Shown here in pieces: positions 54,541 to 64,000 of a DNA stretch of 64,000 bases (positions are counted from its first letter, which is position 1; each line of letters starts with the position of its first letter). A program made the position numbers and the translations under genes. The notes beneath the pieces were generated by a model. The model was not told the origin of the DNA. It was given only the letters and a program-made list of their open reading frames with translations, and searched no databases. The DNA comes from Nelumbo lutea (Eukaryota; Streptophyta; Magnoliopsida; Proteales; Nelumbonaceae). Location: assembly GCA_022828595.1 (NCBI GenBank), contig JAKGHH010000001.1, forward strand, positions 144,727,017-144,791,016, read 5' to 3'.

Positions 54541-57500
54541 ATGGTTGGTGTGAAGTCGTCCAAGGAAGCATGGGACATTTTGGAGCGTTGTTATGCATCA
54601 TCCACCCCTATTCACATCACTTCCCTCTGCAATCAGCTTCACAAAAAGGGCACTCTCACTATGAACGACTACCTCCAACGAGTCAAAGTTATCAGTGATC
54701 AGCTCGCGGCATGTGGGTCACCCGTGTCTAATGATGAACTACAAATTTACATCCTTGACAGATTACCACAAGCTTATCACCCATTTGCTTCCACGATTCA
54801 TGGTCGTGATCAAATTGTAGCAATCACTCTTGAAGAACTTCATGATCTACTTATCTATGAAGAAATGTCACTAGCGAAGGATATTCCTAAAAAGACCTCA
54901 CACACTCTTGCAGCAACCAAGACATGTCAGCAATCCCAATATACTCGCCAACCAAACTCATCAAACTGACAACATTCTCAGCAAGGTGCATCCTCCTGAC
55001 ATCCCTTAAAGTCCAATCAAAGGTATAATCATTCTACTTCATCTTCACATCCAACCAATAATGGCTCCAGACCTACTTGCAAAATCTGCAACAAAGTTGG
55101 ACACATCTATTGATTGTTTTCCAAGATTGAATATCACCTATCAAGGCAGACATCCACTGGAAAAATTAGTCGATGGTTGTTGCATCTCGTGATCATCTTG
55201 ATGATGGCACATGGTATTCCAACATTGGTGCTTCTCACCATATCATTCCAGATCTCGGTAATGTATCTGACCCACTCCCTTATAATGGTTATAATTCAGT
55301 CACGGTGGGTAATGGACATGGCCTGGGCATAAAAAATGTTGGCACTACCACTCTAACTTCTCCCACATCCACTTTTATTTAAAACATGTTCTCCATTGTC
55401 TTGATGCCTCTACCAATTTACTTTCAATTTACCAATTCTCAAAAGATAATAAATGCTAATTCACCTTTGATGTGTCTGGCTTCATTGTGCAGGACAAGGT
55501 GACCGGGAGGAACTTGCACCAAGGACTGATTGAAGGACTCTACCCCTTTCCTCCCACCTCAGAAATTAGCACCCCCACTGCTTTCACCGCTCATAGCCCT
55601 TTTGAAGCCTTATGGCACCACCACTTTGGTCATCCATCCCGTTGACATCCAAGTTGCAATTTTTTCAAATTTATCCATCAAAAACAAAATCAGTCCTAAT
55701 GTGTGTTCGTCATGTCAACTTGGCAAAAGTTGTCGTTTACCCTTTTCCACTTTGCTTCATCATTCCAACAAACCAACTTTTGCATTGTGATTTGTGGGGC
55801 CCAGCCCTAGTATTATCTATTTCCAAATTTTAATATTATATCTTATTTGTTGATGATTACACTTGATAGTCCTAGCTATTTCCATTGCACTTAAAATCAT
55901 ATACCTATGATGTATTTGTATCGTGCAAAGCCAAGGTTGAAAATTTCTAACTCTAAAATCATGGTGTTACGTATGAAGGGGGTGAATTTTCTAGCATACC
56001 CTTCTCCTCCTTTCTTGATGTTCATGGCATTACACACCAATTCTCTTATCCTCGTACACCCAAACAAAATAGTGTGGTTGAGCCCAAACATCGCCATATA
56101 GTTGAAACAGGACTCACTATTCTTGCCTAATTCCTCTTTACCATTACGTTTTTGGGTCGAAGCCTTCATTACTGCTCTCTATCTCTTCAATTGAATGCCT
56201 CTTTTAGCATTATCCTGTTCCTAGTCTCCATTTCAACGGTTATTTCACTCCCATCCTGACTACACCCATCTAACATCTTCTGAGTGTCTTTTCTTCCCAT
56301 GGCCACATCTGTATTTCCCACACAAACTTCATCATCATTCCATGCATTGCATCATTCTAGGATATAGCCTTTGTCACAAAGGCTATAGGTGTATGGACAT
56401 TCAAACTAGGCATGTCTACATTTCTCGCCATGTTGTTTTTAACAAGCACACATTTTCATCTCTCCCCTCAACCCCAAATCACTCATAGCTAGAACTTCGC
56501 CCATCCACCATTTCAACATGACTTCCAAATATCCATGGGCTCACAGATGTCGCTTGGCCCACAACAACCACCCCTTCACGTCCCTCACAGGAGAACTTGG
56601 CCCTCCCATAGGTGATTCCCCAAGGCCCACCACTACATCCCATTCCCCTCACTCCACTCCATGGGCCCACCCACTATAACCCAACTTGAACCTTTACCAA
56701 ACCTTCACTCAATTTCATCTCTTCCTCTTCAATTCTACACTTCCCTTCATCTCCACCAGCCCACTTGGCCCACCACCACCTCATCATCACACAGCCCCTC
56801 AATGAATTCATCCCATGATCCCAATCTGGCATCTTTAAGCCTAAAGCCTACAATACCAAATACCCTCTTCCATCATCTCTCACTACCTCTCACCTTACTA
56901 AACCAAACACCTATACCCAAGCGCCCAAACACCTTGAATGGCATACCGCCATGGACCAAGAACTAAACTCCCTTCATCAGCAAAAGACATGGTCATTGGT
57001 CCCTTACCAACTTGGAATGAATGTGGTTTGGCTGTAAATGGATGTATCACATTAAGCGCAATCTGGATGGTTCTATACAACAATTCAAAGCCCGTCTTGT
57101 CACTAAAGGTTTCCATCAACAACCAGACATCAACTTCATTGAAACCTTTGGCCCTGTAGTGAAGCATACCACCATTCGTGTCTGGCGGTTACCGTTGGTT
57201 GGTCACTCCGTCAACTAGACGTGGAGTGTGCATTCTTGTACGGTGACCTCTAAGAGGAGGTTAATATGGCTCAGCCCCCGGCTTTGTGGACCCAACGCAT
57301 CCTCATCATGTTTGTCATATGCACAAATCAATTTATGGGCTTCGCAAAGACCCTCATGCCTGGTATGACAAATTTAGGTCCACTATCATTGAGCTCACAC
57401 TTCCGCATCCGACCATTCTCTATTTGTTTACCATCAAGATGGCACTCATGTTTTAATATTACTATATGTGATGACATGATTATAACAAGAAATAACCCCT

Positions 57501-58381
57501 CCATTTCTTCTCTCATTAAATAGCTCAGTTCATCTATCAAAATGAAAGACCTCGACCCATTATCATATTTTCTTGGGCTTCAAGTCGACTGCACTAGTGA
57601 TGGGTTATCACTTCATCAGTCTAAATACATTTTAGACCTACTTGATCGTGTAGACATAGTTGGTTGTTAACCCGATCGCACTCTTGTGTCATCTTCAAGA
57701 CTTGATTTTTCCTCTAGCCTACCATCAAAGGATCCAACGACTTACCACAGTTTGGTTGGTGCACTCCAATATGTAACTCTCACTAGGCCCAACATCACTT
57801 TCTTAGTTAATCAAGCCCACCAACATCTCCAACACCCAACTGAAGCTCACTTAATTGTTGCTAAATGGATTTTACGATATTTAAAAGGCACCATCTCCTT
57901 CAGGATCTTCTTCAAACCAGGCCTAATTCATCTAAGCGCCTATTGTGACGCTGATTAGGCTGGTTGTCCACTAGATCATCGGTCTACTAATGGTTTTTGT
58001 GTTTTTCTCGGGCCCAATCCTATCTCTTGGTGTGACAAGAATCAACCCACCATTGCCCGCTCCTCTACAGAAGCTGAATATTGTTGACTTGTTCACACTG
58101 CAACAGAAATTTCCTGGTTGTGTTCCTTGTTCAAAGAACTTCATATTCCCATTCTCTCCACTCCTATTATATGGTGTGGCAACACTTCTGCTATTGTGCT
58201 CGCATCGAACCCTATCTTTCATGCTCGATCCAAACACATCAAAGTGGACTATCACTTTGTCCGAGAACAAGTTGCTCACAAATTTTTGGATGCCTTCCAT
58301 ATACCTTCTAATGCTCAGCTAGTTGATCTCTTCACTAGAAGGCTATCATCCGCTCGTCTCCTCTATCTTCTTCACAAGCTA
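54541..58381 (+). pseudogene. Copia element 2 gag-pol (broken)
   Basis: Gag at 54,541-54,969 (KEAWDILERCYASST; LDRLPQAYHPFASTI; UBN2 type). Protease at about 55,205: YSNIGASHHI, where the catalytic Asp is Asn. Integrase pieces at 55,610 (HHHFGHPSR in one frame) and 55,790 (LHCDLWGP). RT pieces at 56,940-57,200 (HTAMDQELNSLHQQKTW-like; GCKWMYHIK) and around 57,480. RNase H region 57,735-58,080 ([29 protein letters not shown]). Multiple stops and frameshifts; much of the catalytic integrase core is missing. Reading order is that of copia. Confidence 0.85.
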
Positions 58382-58416
58382 CATGTAAGTGAATCCCTAT
58401 CCAAATTGAGGGGGGA

Positions 58417-58681
58417 TGATAGTGAACCCACTCATCAGGCCCATGTATCAGTCCATGCACCATCTTGCATATCCAATCCACCGACTTCATCAATACCAAT
58501 GTCTATCGTAACTAACCTAGATAAGCTCTACCTCTAACAATCAGGTGTATATCTTTGTACTCTCATGTATATCATTGCACAAATAAACCTTATCTCAACT
58601 CAACTATAAATTCAATAACTGATCAACTCCAAAGTGGGTGATCTTTCTATTATGATTATCATCATTGTTTGACCTTCTTTA
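58417..58681 (+). repeat. 3' LTR of copia element 2
   Basis: Starts TGATAGTGAACCC after a ggggg run (polypurine tract) and ends gaccttcttta. Diverged from the 5' LTR. Confidence 0.75.
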
Positions 58682-58718
58682 GTGTGAAGGTTGTCTCTAA
58701 ACAATTCAAGACAATCTT

Positions 58719-58888
58719 GAGGTATGCTTGTTGTATATATATTGAAGGTAAAATAAATATAAATGAAGAATACCAGCTAAACATATAAATTCATGTGCCT
58801 AGAATAATTAGAATACCAACTGAGCAATATCGAGGTATGTTTGTTGTATATATATTGAAGGTAAAATAAATATAAATGAAGAATACCC
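58719..58888 (+). repeat. Direct repeat, period 113 bp, two copies
   Basis: GAGGTATGCTTGTTGTATAT at 58,719 and GAGGTATGTTTGTTGTATAT at 58,832; both continue ttgaaggtaaaataaatataaatgaagaatacc. The spacer contains a non-repeated stretch. Confidence 0.85.
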
Positions 58889-59244
58889 ATTGAACAATCT
58901 CGAGGTATTTGGACTAACCTTGATGGGTTCATCTCTTTCAAGTGTTTCAAACCAAAAACAGAGAAAAAAAGCATGTCTTATATTTTTATAAACAAGGCCT
59001 CTGCAATAATTAGAAAGTGGCTCTTTGAAAAGATAACTATCCTTCTAACTTCTATAGTAAATCAACTTAATGATACATAATGGTTAACTTTTGTCTTGTC
59101 ACAGTTGTATGCCCAAAGAAATCAAGTACCCATTGAAACTACCACATGAGACAATTATCGGTTCATAAAATTCCCATACAAATACATCAAGTAAAATTAC
59201 ACATCAAACATATCTATATAAAAAACAAACACATAGAATGAATA
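58889..59244. other. No gene seen
   Basis: AT-rich non-coding sequence. Confidence 0.5.
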
Positions 59245-59493
59245 AGGTAATTATATTTGCACTAGTACAAAAGCATGAGGGTGCAAAAGAAAAAAAATGC
59301 AAATTCTCATTTAATTTTGTTTTGAGTTTTATTTTATTCTACTTCATGTCTTAATTTATTTCATCTGTACTACAGTCAAACAAAATGAGCTAAATTTTGA
59401 AACAGAAATAGGTCAGAACATAAACTCAAATCATTTATACTGCCATAGTTTTGCATCAGTGTAAATTTATTTGCATTGCTACCAAACATAACT
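59245..59493 (-). mobile_element. Tourist-like MITE, partial, reverse orientation
   Basis: Inverted relative to the copy at 62,036-62,301: atgcaaattctcatttaatt, tgtcttaatttatttcat and cagtgtaaatttatttgca match the complement of the other copy. The right end (ccaaacataactg) is recognisable; the left 30 bases or so are missing. Confidence 0.65.
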
Positions 59494-59499
59494 GTGAGC

Positions 59500-61850
59500 T
59501 TCAAGAAGATCATGGCCAACTCAAAGAGATGGAGTCACCACCCATTCTTTTAGAGGAAATGGACCCTCATTTTTAGATTTGAAAAATTGATTTTCCTTTA
59601 ATAGTGACTCCGTTCTCCATGGGAAAAAAGTACAAAATTGAGAGATTTCATGTCCCAAGGATTGGGAGAGGGAAGGTATTATGCACCCCCTCTCTCTAAG
59701 CTGTTGTAGCAACCCAATATGAGAGTTGTTCAAGCTCAATTTTTAACAAAGGAAAAAACAAATCGTTGTAGGGATTTCTTAAATATAGATGAACATGGTT
59801 TCAACTTCTCCTAAGACCAATTTTGAGGTGATGTTATCGGGTCTTAGGTACTGATTTCCCTATGACCCTAACCTCTCTACCTCTATTCTCAATTAAGAAG
59901 AAAATTGCAAATGATAGCTCTCCAACATTGTTAGTTAGAATCTCAAGCAACCTGGAAAAACTACAAAAATAGAGATTACAAAATCAGGTTTAAAACTTAA
60001 AATGAAAGACTTACCTTTTGTATGTACCTTGACGAGAGTTTTCCAGTAGTGGGAATAAGTTCAAAAAAGCTTGAATAAAATATCAGAATGGATGGATGCG
60101 CTTTTTGATTTCAAGTCTTGTAACTGAAAATAGATGGATGGATTTGAAATTTGATTTTCAAGGACTTTGGGATCACAAGGGTTGGAAAAAATGCTCTTTT
60201 CTCCTCACATTCTCTTTTAGATCTCACTTTCTACTTTTCTCTCCCATTTCTCTCTCTTTCTTTTTCCTTATCCCTTTCTCTAGGGGGCCTCCCTCAGATT
60301 TTCTCCTCTTTCAAAGCTTGAGTTGGGTCTATATTTATAGAGGAAGGGAGAGGAAGAGGTCTAGAATTCATCCAATCATAAGGCTTGGGCTTCAAGAAAT
60401 CCTTTACAAGAGAATGGGCAAAGATTTTTCAAAGAAAATGGTGATCAGTCAACTTTTCCTCTTTGGTGAAAGATTGTCTTTGATTTGGGGGTGGTTTTCA
60501 TGGGTTTTGTGTATCCAATGAGAGATTAGGGTGTGTATGTCAAGGCAGTCTCGTATTTGGGGTTGTTAGTGGCAAAAAATATAAATTTAATGAACTTTTA
60601 AATGTGTTTTTCTTTTTAGTTTTAAGTGGGACTATTTTTGGGTTTTTAGGTTTTTTGGATCTATTAGGCTCAAATTCATTGGTCCAGGTGTTCTAATGTG
60701 TCAGATAAGGGATTGGCATTAGTCCCTACCCTCTTAAGGTCCTACGTTGGAACAGTTGATGTGGCAATTCAATTTGATGCATTGAAATGGTATATTTCTA
60801 GTTTAACATGAATTAGGATGTGAAATTTGATGTACTAGGGTTTTTTTGGGTCTCTAAACATAGTGATGATGTTTGATTGGTCAAATAGGATCGAAATGAT
60901 TAAGATCTATGACTAATAAGTTTGGATTAACAAAATTTACTGAATTAGAATCTTTGTTTGATGAAATGTCAAACATGGGAATTTTGGGATGAAATTTGGT
61001 GGGTTGCCACTTTTGAATGTCTTGAATATAATGGAAGTGGTGGATCTTTGATCAGATGTGTAGATTAACTAATTATTTCAAATTATGGTCATAGCTTATG
61101 GTTTTTCAATCAACGAGAGGGCCTAAAATGGAATCTTTTTCAACAGTCAAATTGAAGTGTTTCATTATGAAATTTGACATTTTGGGTTTCTTTAGATCTC
61201 CAAATAAAATGGTCAGGTCTGATTAGTCATGAAATTGGGATGATGGATGGTAAGCTCTAATTAATGAAATTTGTTGAAATATGATCTAAGCTTGATGGGG
61301 GGTCAAATAGAGGAATTTTGAGCTACAATTTGGTAAGTAGGCATGGATTAGGGTGATGATTCAAGTGGATGAATATGATTTAAGAAAGTCATAGTTGATC
61401 TTGGTAATCGTTTAGGGCCATCAAAATTGGATTTGATATTTTGCAGTTGGTTTTCGTAGATTCGTGTTAGGATTCACAAGTTGGTTACTTCCTAGTGATC
61501 TTGGGTTGACAAATATGTTGGATTTGATTTTGGAGGAGTTGGAATTTGAATATCGCATAGATCAGGGCCATTAGGAAGTTAGCGTGATTAATAGTGGATC
61601 TTTGTAGTTTAGTCATGAAAATTAATATGTAGCTAAGTTGTGGTTTTCCAAGTATGTGGATGATGTATGATCAAATGTTGATATCGATCTCAAGGTCCAT
61701 TATCTTGTGGATTGCATCAAAGGAGGGTATTTTGGGTTTTGGAAAGTCTCAAGTTGATTTGGTTGTGTTTCCAAGTTTCTAGGGTCTAAGAGGAGGATAT
61801 GAAGAGATAGGGTGAGGGAACCAAGAAAAAATTAGGTGTTGATAACAACC
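59500..61850 (+). other. LTR-like region (gypsy Tat/Ogre-type), tentative; includes diverged tandem repeats
   Basis: At 59,527 gatggagtcaccacccattc and at 59,665 gggagagggaaggtattatgcaccccc resemble GGAGTCGCCAC and GGAAGGTGTTAGGCACCCC-type motifs of large plant gypsy LTRs. Similarity is by eye and no second LTR or internal gene is present. Within 60,826-61,470 three diverged units start with ttgatgta-ttttttgggtctc, ttgacattttgggtttc and ttgatattttgcagttgg. A 141-codon frame at 60,096-60,521 has no domain. Confidence 0.3.
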
Positions 61851-62035
61851 TTAGTGAAAATTAAACTAACACCATTAATTTATCTGTCATTGTACTTTTG
61901 AAAGTAAAGTGAAATGTTATTAATATTGTAGATTACACATTTATTCTATTTTGAAACATAGCTCAAAGTTGAGGATTGAATTAACTATCTAACCAAAAAT
62001 AATCATTTGATCTCTCCATCCTTATTAGCTTTTAA

Positions 62036-62301
62036 GGTTGTGTTTGATTGTAATGCAAATAAATTTGTAGTGGTGCAAAACCATGGTAGTGCAAATGATT
62101 TGAGTGTAAATGTTAACTTATTTTTGTTTCCAAATTTAGCTTATTCAATTTGATTGTAGTACAAATGAAGTAAATTAAGACATAAAACAGAATAAAGTAA
62201 AGTCCAAAACAAAATTAAACAAGAATTTGCATTTTTTTACATTTGCACACCCATGCATTTGTATTAATGCAAATAAATTTGCACTATAACCAAACACAAT
62301 C
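62036..62301 (+). mobile_element. Tourist/Harbinger-like MITE, 266 bp
   Basis: Ends GGTTGTGTTTGATTGTAAT and, reverse-complemented, GATTGTGTTTGGTTATAGT, then both TGCAAATNNATTTG. Flanked by the 3-bp duplication TAA (62,033-62,035 and 62,302-62,304). The 3-bp TAA/TTA target and GG-TGTTTGG-type ends match PIF/Harbinger MITEs. Confidence 0.75.
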
Positions 62302-62389
62302 TAATGATTTTTATAAATGTAGTTGCTTATGTAGTCAAAGTATATGTCACATCCAACCATGCAATACTATTAGATGACCTAACCATTGC

Positions 62390-62990
62390 GTGGTAGATTC
62401 AACTGAAGCTGAAATCAAAGCGCTCTTGGTGGGCTTAAAAGTGGTTAATTCCATCTAGGCCAGCCTCTTGTTTTCTCAGGGGGATTCTAGTAATGCTATT
62501 GGGTAAAGTTTCTAAAAATGAGAAGGGTCCTTGGAGACTTGCTTATCTTTTATAAAATCAGGTTTTATTAGCTTCTTTAGTTTGTACTCTCATATCGATC
62601 CCTAGGGATTTGAATCCATTGGCAGATGCCTTAGCTAAAAAATGGATGGATAAGGTTTTTTTTCATAGTGCTAACTCTTTTCCAATGTAATTATTGGATG
62701 GGTTCTTGTCTTTTGCTCCTTCTGTACATCCTCATGTACGAGTTCAGATCTCCTACCCATGAGATGTTCCTACATCTCTACCCACGAGACATGACAACTA
62801 TGCATTGGGAATATCTCCCCATATCTCCCTTCTCATTCATGGGGAGATCTTCCCAATACATGGTGGAGGTGCTTTGTGGGTATGGATGTGGGTGCAACTT
62901 GTGGGTAGATGATCCCGAGTCCTCATGTGCATCCCACCCCCACCATTTTTCTTTGAAGTGAAAGTTAAATTGTTTTGATAAAAAAAGACT
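62390..62990 (+). pseudogene. LINE 3' end: RNase H remnant and tail
   Basis: Plus strand: AEIKALLVGLKVVNSI and LISIPRDLNPLADALAKKWMDK in one frame with stops are the C-terminal RNase H of the LINE type; a tail tgaaagttaaattg and A-rich end near 62,985 follow. Most like the LINE copy in MORF9 intron 1. Between about 62,750 and 62,940 is a gtgggta/tgggag-rich stretch that looks inserted. Confidence 0.65.
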
Positions 62991-64000
62991 AATTTTTCAT
63001 GAGCTTTTGGTCTAATTTGATAGGTTTATATTTTCATTTTTTTATGATTGTTGGGTATAGCCTACACTTTATATCAAATTATCATGGCCTTTATAATATT
63101 ATATGAAAATTTTGAGGTTTTGGACATGTGATTTTTTGGCTATATAATATATCCACCTGATCAATAGTTTTAGGCACCAATGCAGATCATTCCGAGTTCT
63201 TGATGATAAGAATTCTAAGCATAACTAGGAGAAACAATTCTTTAACCCATCTTAACATTTTAAATTCTAGCTGGGTCTTTCTATTTTGGTAAGAATGGCC
63301 AGATCTAAATTAGGTATCTCACAATGTTCGAACCAACTAGACATTCTCAAGAATCCATGGATTCAACCTTCTGTTGCCTCAAACCAATTTACATTTCATC
63401 ACCCCTTAAAATCAATGTCAAGCATGGTTAAGGGATAGAATAATTCATCCATTAACAAGTTAATTGATCATTTATAAAGTTCCTTCTATCGCGTTGCAGC
63501 GGCAAAGGAAACTTAATGCCTTAGAAATGTTTAAGGTTGATTACATGAAAAATATTAAGGATACAGGTTGCTTAAACAATCTCTTATTGTATTTTACTAG
63601 GCATGGCACACTTCCTACAAGCTGAGTATTGGAAATAGATTGTTCATAAGGCTTTTTCTATGCTTTCTGGAGAATCTTTTGTCATCTTCTCCTTTTAGTT
63701 AGCTAGTAAGAAAAAACAAGTGGCCATTAGTTGAATGACAAGTACATAGAAGGGCAAAAAAAAGAATGAATAAAATCTAACCCAACATTTGAAGTGGATT
63801 CTACTACCTGCTTTATGTTTGTTAAAGTTCATTATTTCTGCTTCTTATTACCCTCTGTTTGGATTCAGGATCCACATTATAATGTCAATTAATAAGGCCG
63901 GGAACAACATTATTGCAGAAAGGAAGTGCTCAGAAATGAAAACAAACCAATAGAAACTGTTACTTTCTTGCTTGCAAATGCCTAAGTTAATGGTTTTGAC
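62991..64000. other. No gene seen
   Basis: About 1 kb of AT-rich sequence without a coding signal to the right edge. Confidence 0.45.

Larger units (their letters stand above)
53948..58681 (+). mobile_element. Old copia retrotransposon (element 2), decayed
   Basis: Plus-strand copia element with LTRs at 53,948-54,173 and 58,417-58,681, a primer-binding site TGGTATCAGAGCC at 54,174, and a broken gag-pol between. The LTRs have many differences and the 3' one has two extra insertions, so it is much older than element 1. Flanking 5-mers GTGCT and GTGTG match at only four of five bases. Confidence 0.85.

Noticed and set aside
60096..60521. 141-codon plus-strand frame
   Set aside because: No recognisable domain and lies in an LTR-like region.
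1..64000. CRISPR arrays, rRNA genes, organellar insertions
   Set aside because: No evenly spaced short repeats of CRISPR type and no recognisable rRNA or organelle genes.

Overview
This window is nuclear DNA of a flowering plant, probably a eudicot. It holds split genes with GT-AG introns, a plastid RNA-editing factor gene (MORF9 type), a DUF538 gene, an F-box/LRR/FBD gene relic and a dense layer of plant transposons: Ty3/gypsy, Ty1/copia, L1-type LINEs, hAT, Mutator-like, Harbinger/Tourist and Helitron. I see no bacterial, organellar, rRNA, tRNA or CRISPR sequence. The species cannot be named from the sequence.

Layout. 1-3.4 kb: 5' LTR plus decayed gag-pol of a minus-strand gypsy element that runs off the left edge. 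4.1-6.6 kb: a Mutator-like element with an exact 9-bp target duplication carrying a captured, internally deleted LRR receptor kinase fragment (HAESA/HSL1-like). 7.5-8.5 kb: shreds of a LINE-type RNase H/zf-RVT sequence split by an insertion. 9-12.6 kb: an AT-rich tandem duplication whose second copy carries nested insertions. 14.3-14.8 kb: an intact DUF538 gene (minus). 15.5-23.8 kb: mostly non-genic, with a 213-bp hAT MITE, a 1.5-kb foldback structure, a 1.5-kb element with 10-bp target duplications, a hairpin and a 103-bp tandem repeat. 23.8-25.2 kb: a LINE 3' fragment. 25.85-31.43 kb: a young, nearly intact copia element. 32.6-43.6 kb: three LINE copies head to tail on the minus strand, one lacking ORF2 altogether. 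45.26-49.37 kb: MORF9 (minus, four exons, 242 aa), whose first intron contains an antisense LINE. 49.9-52.3 kb: an F-box/LRR/FBD pseudogene split by an 882-bp Helitron. 52.4-53.9 kb: a hAT-type element with exact 8-bp target duplication carrying a PPR gene fragment. 53.9-58.7 kb: an old, broken copia element. 59-64 kb: LTR-like debris, two Tourist-like MITEs in opposite orientation, and a LINE 3' end.

Only two loci look functional as host genes: the DUF538 gene and MORF9. MORF9 would act in plastids with PPR proteins in C-to-U RNA editing; the PPR fragment nearby sits inside a transposon and is broken, so I infer no functional link. The most notable finds are two independent gene-capturing DNA transposons (a Pack-MULE and a Pack-hAT) with clean target-site duplications, the ORF1-only LINE, the foldback structure at 18-19.7 kb with a repeated short reading frame whose changes are all synonymous, and a shared-end element family with 10-bp duplications. 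I did not find a convincing wholly new multi-gene system.
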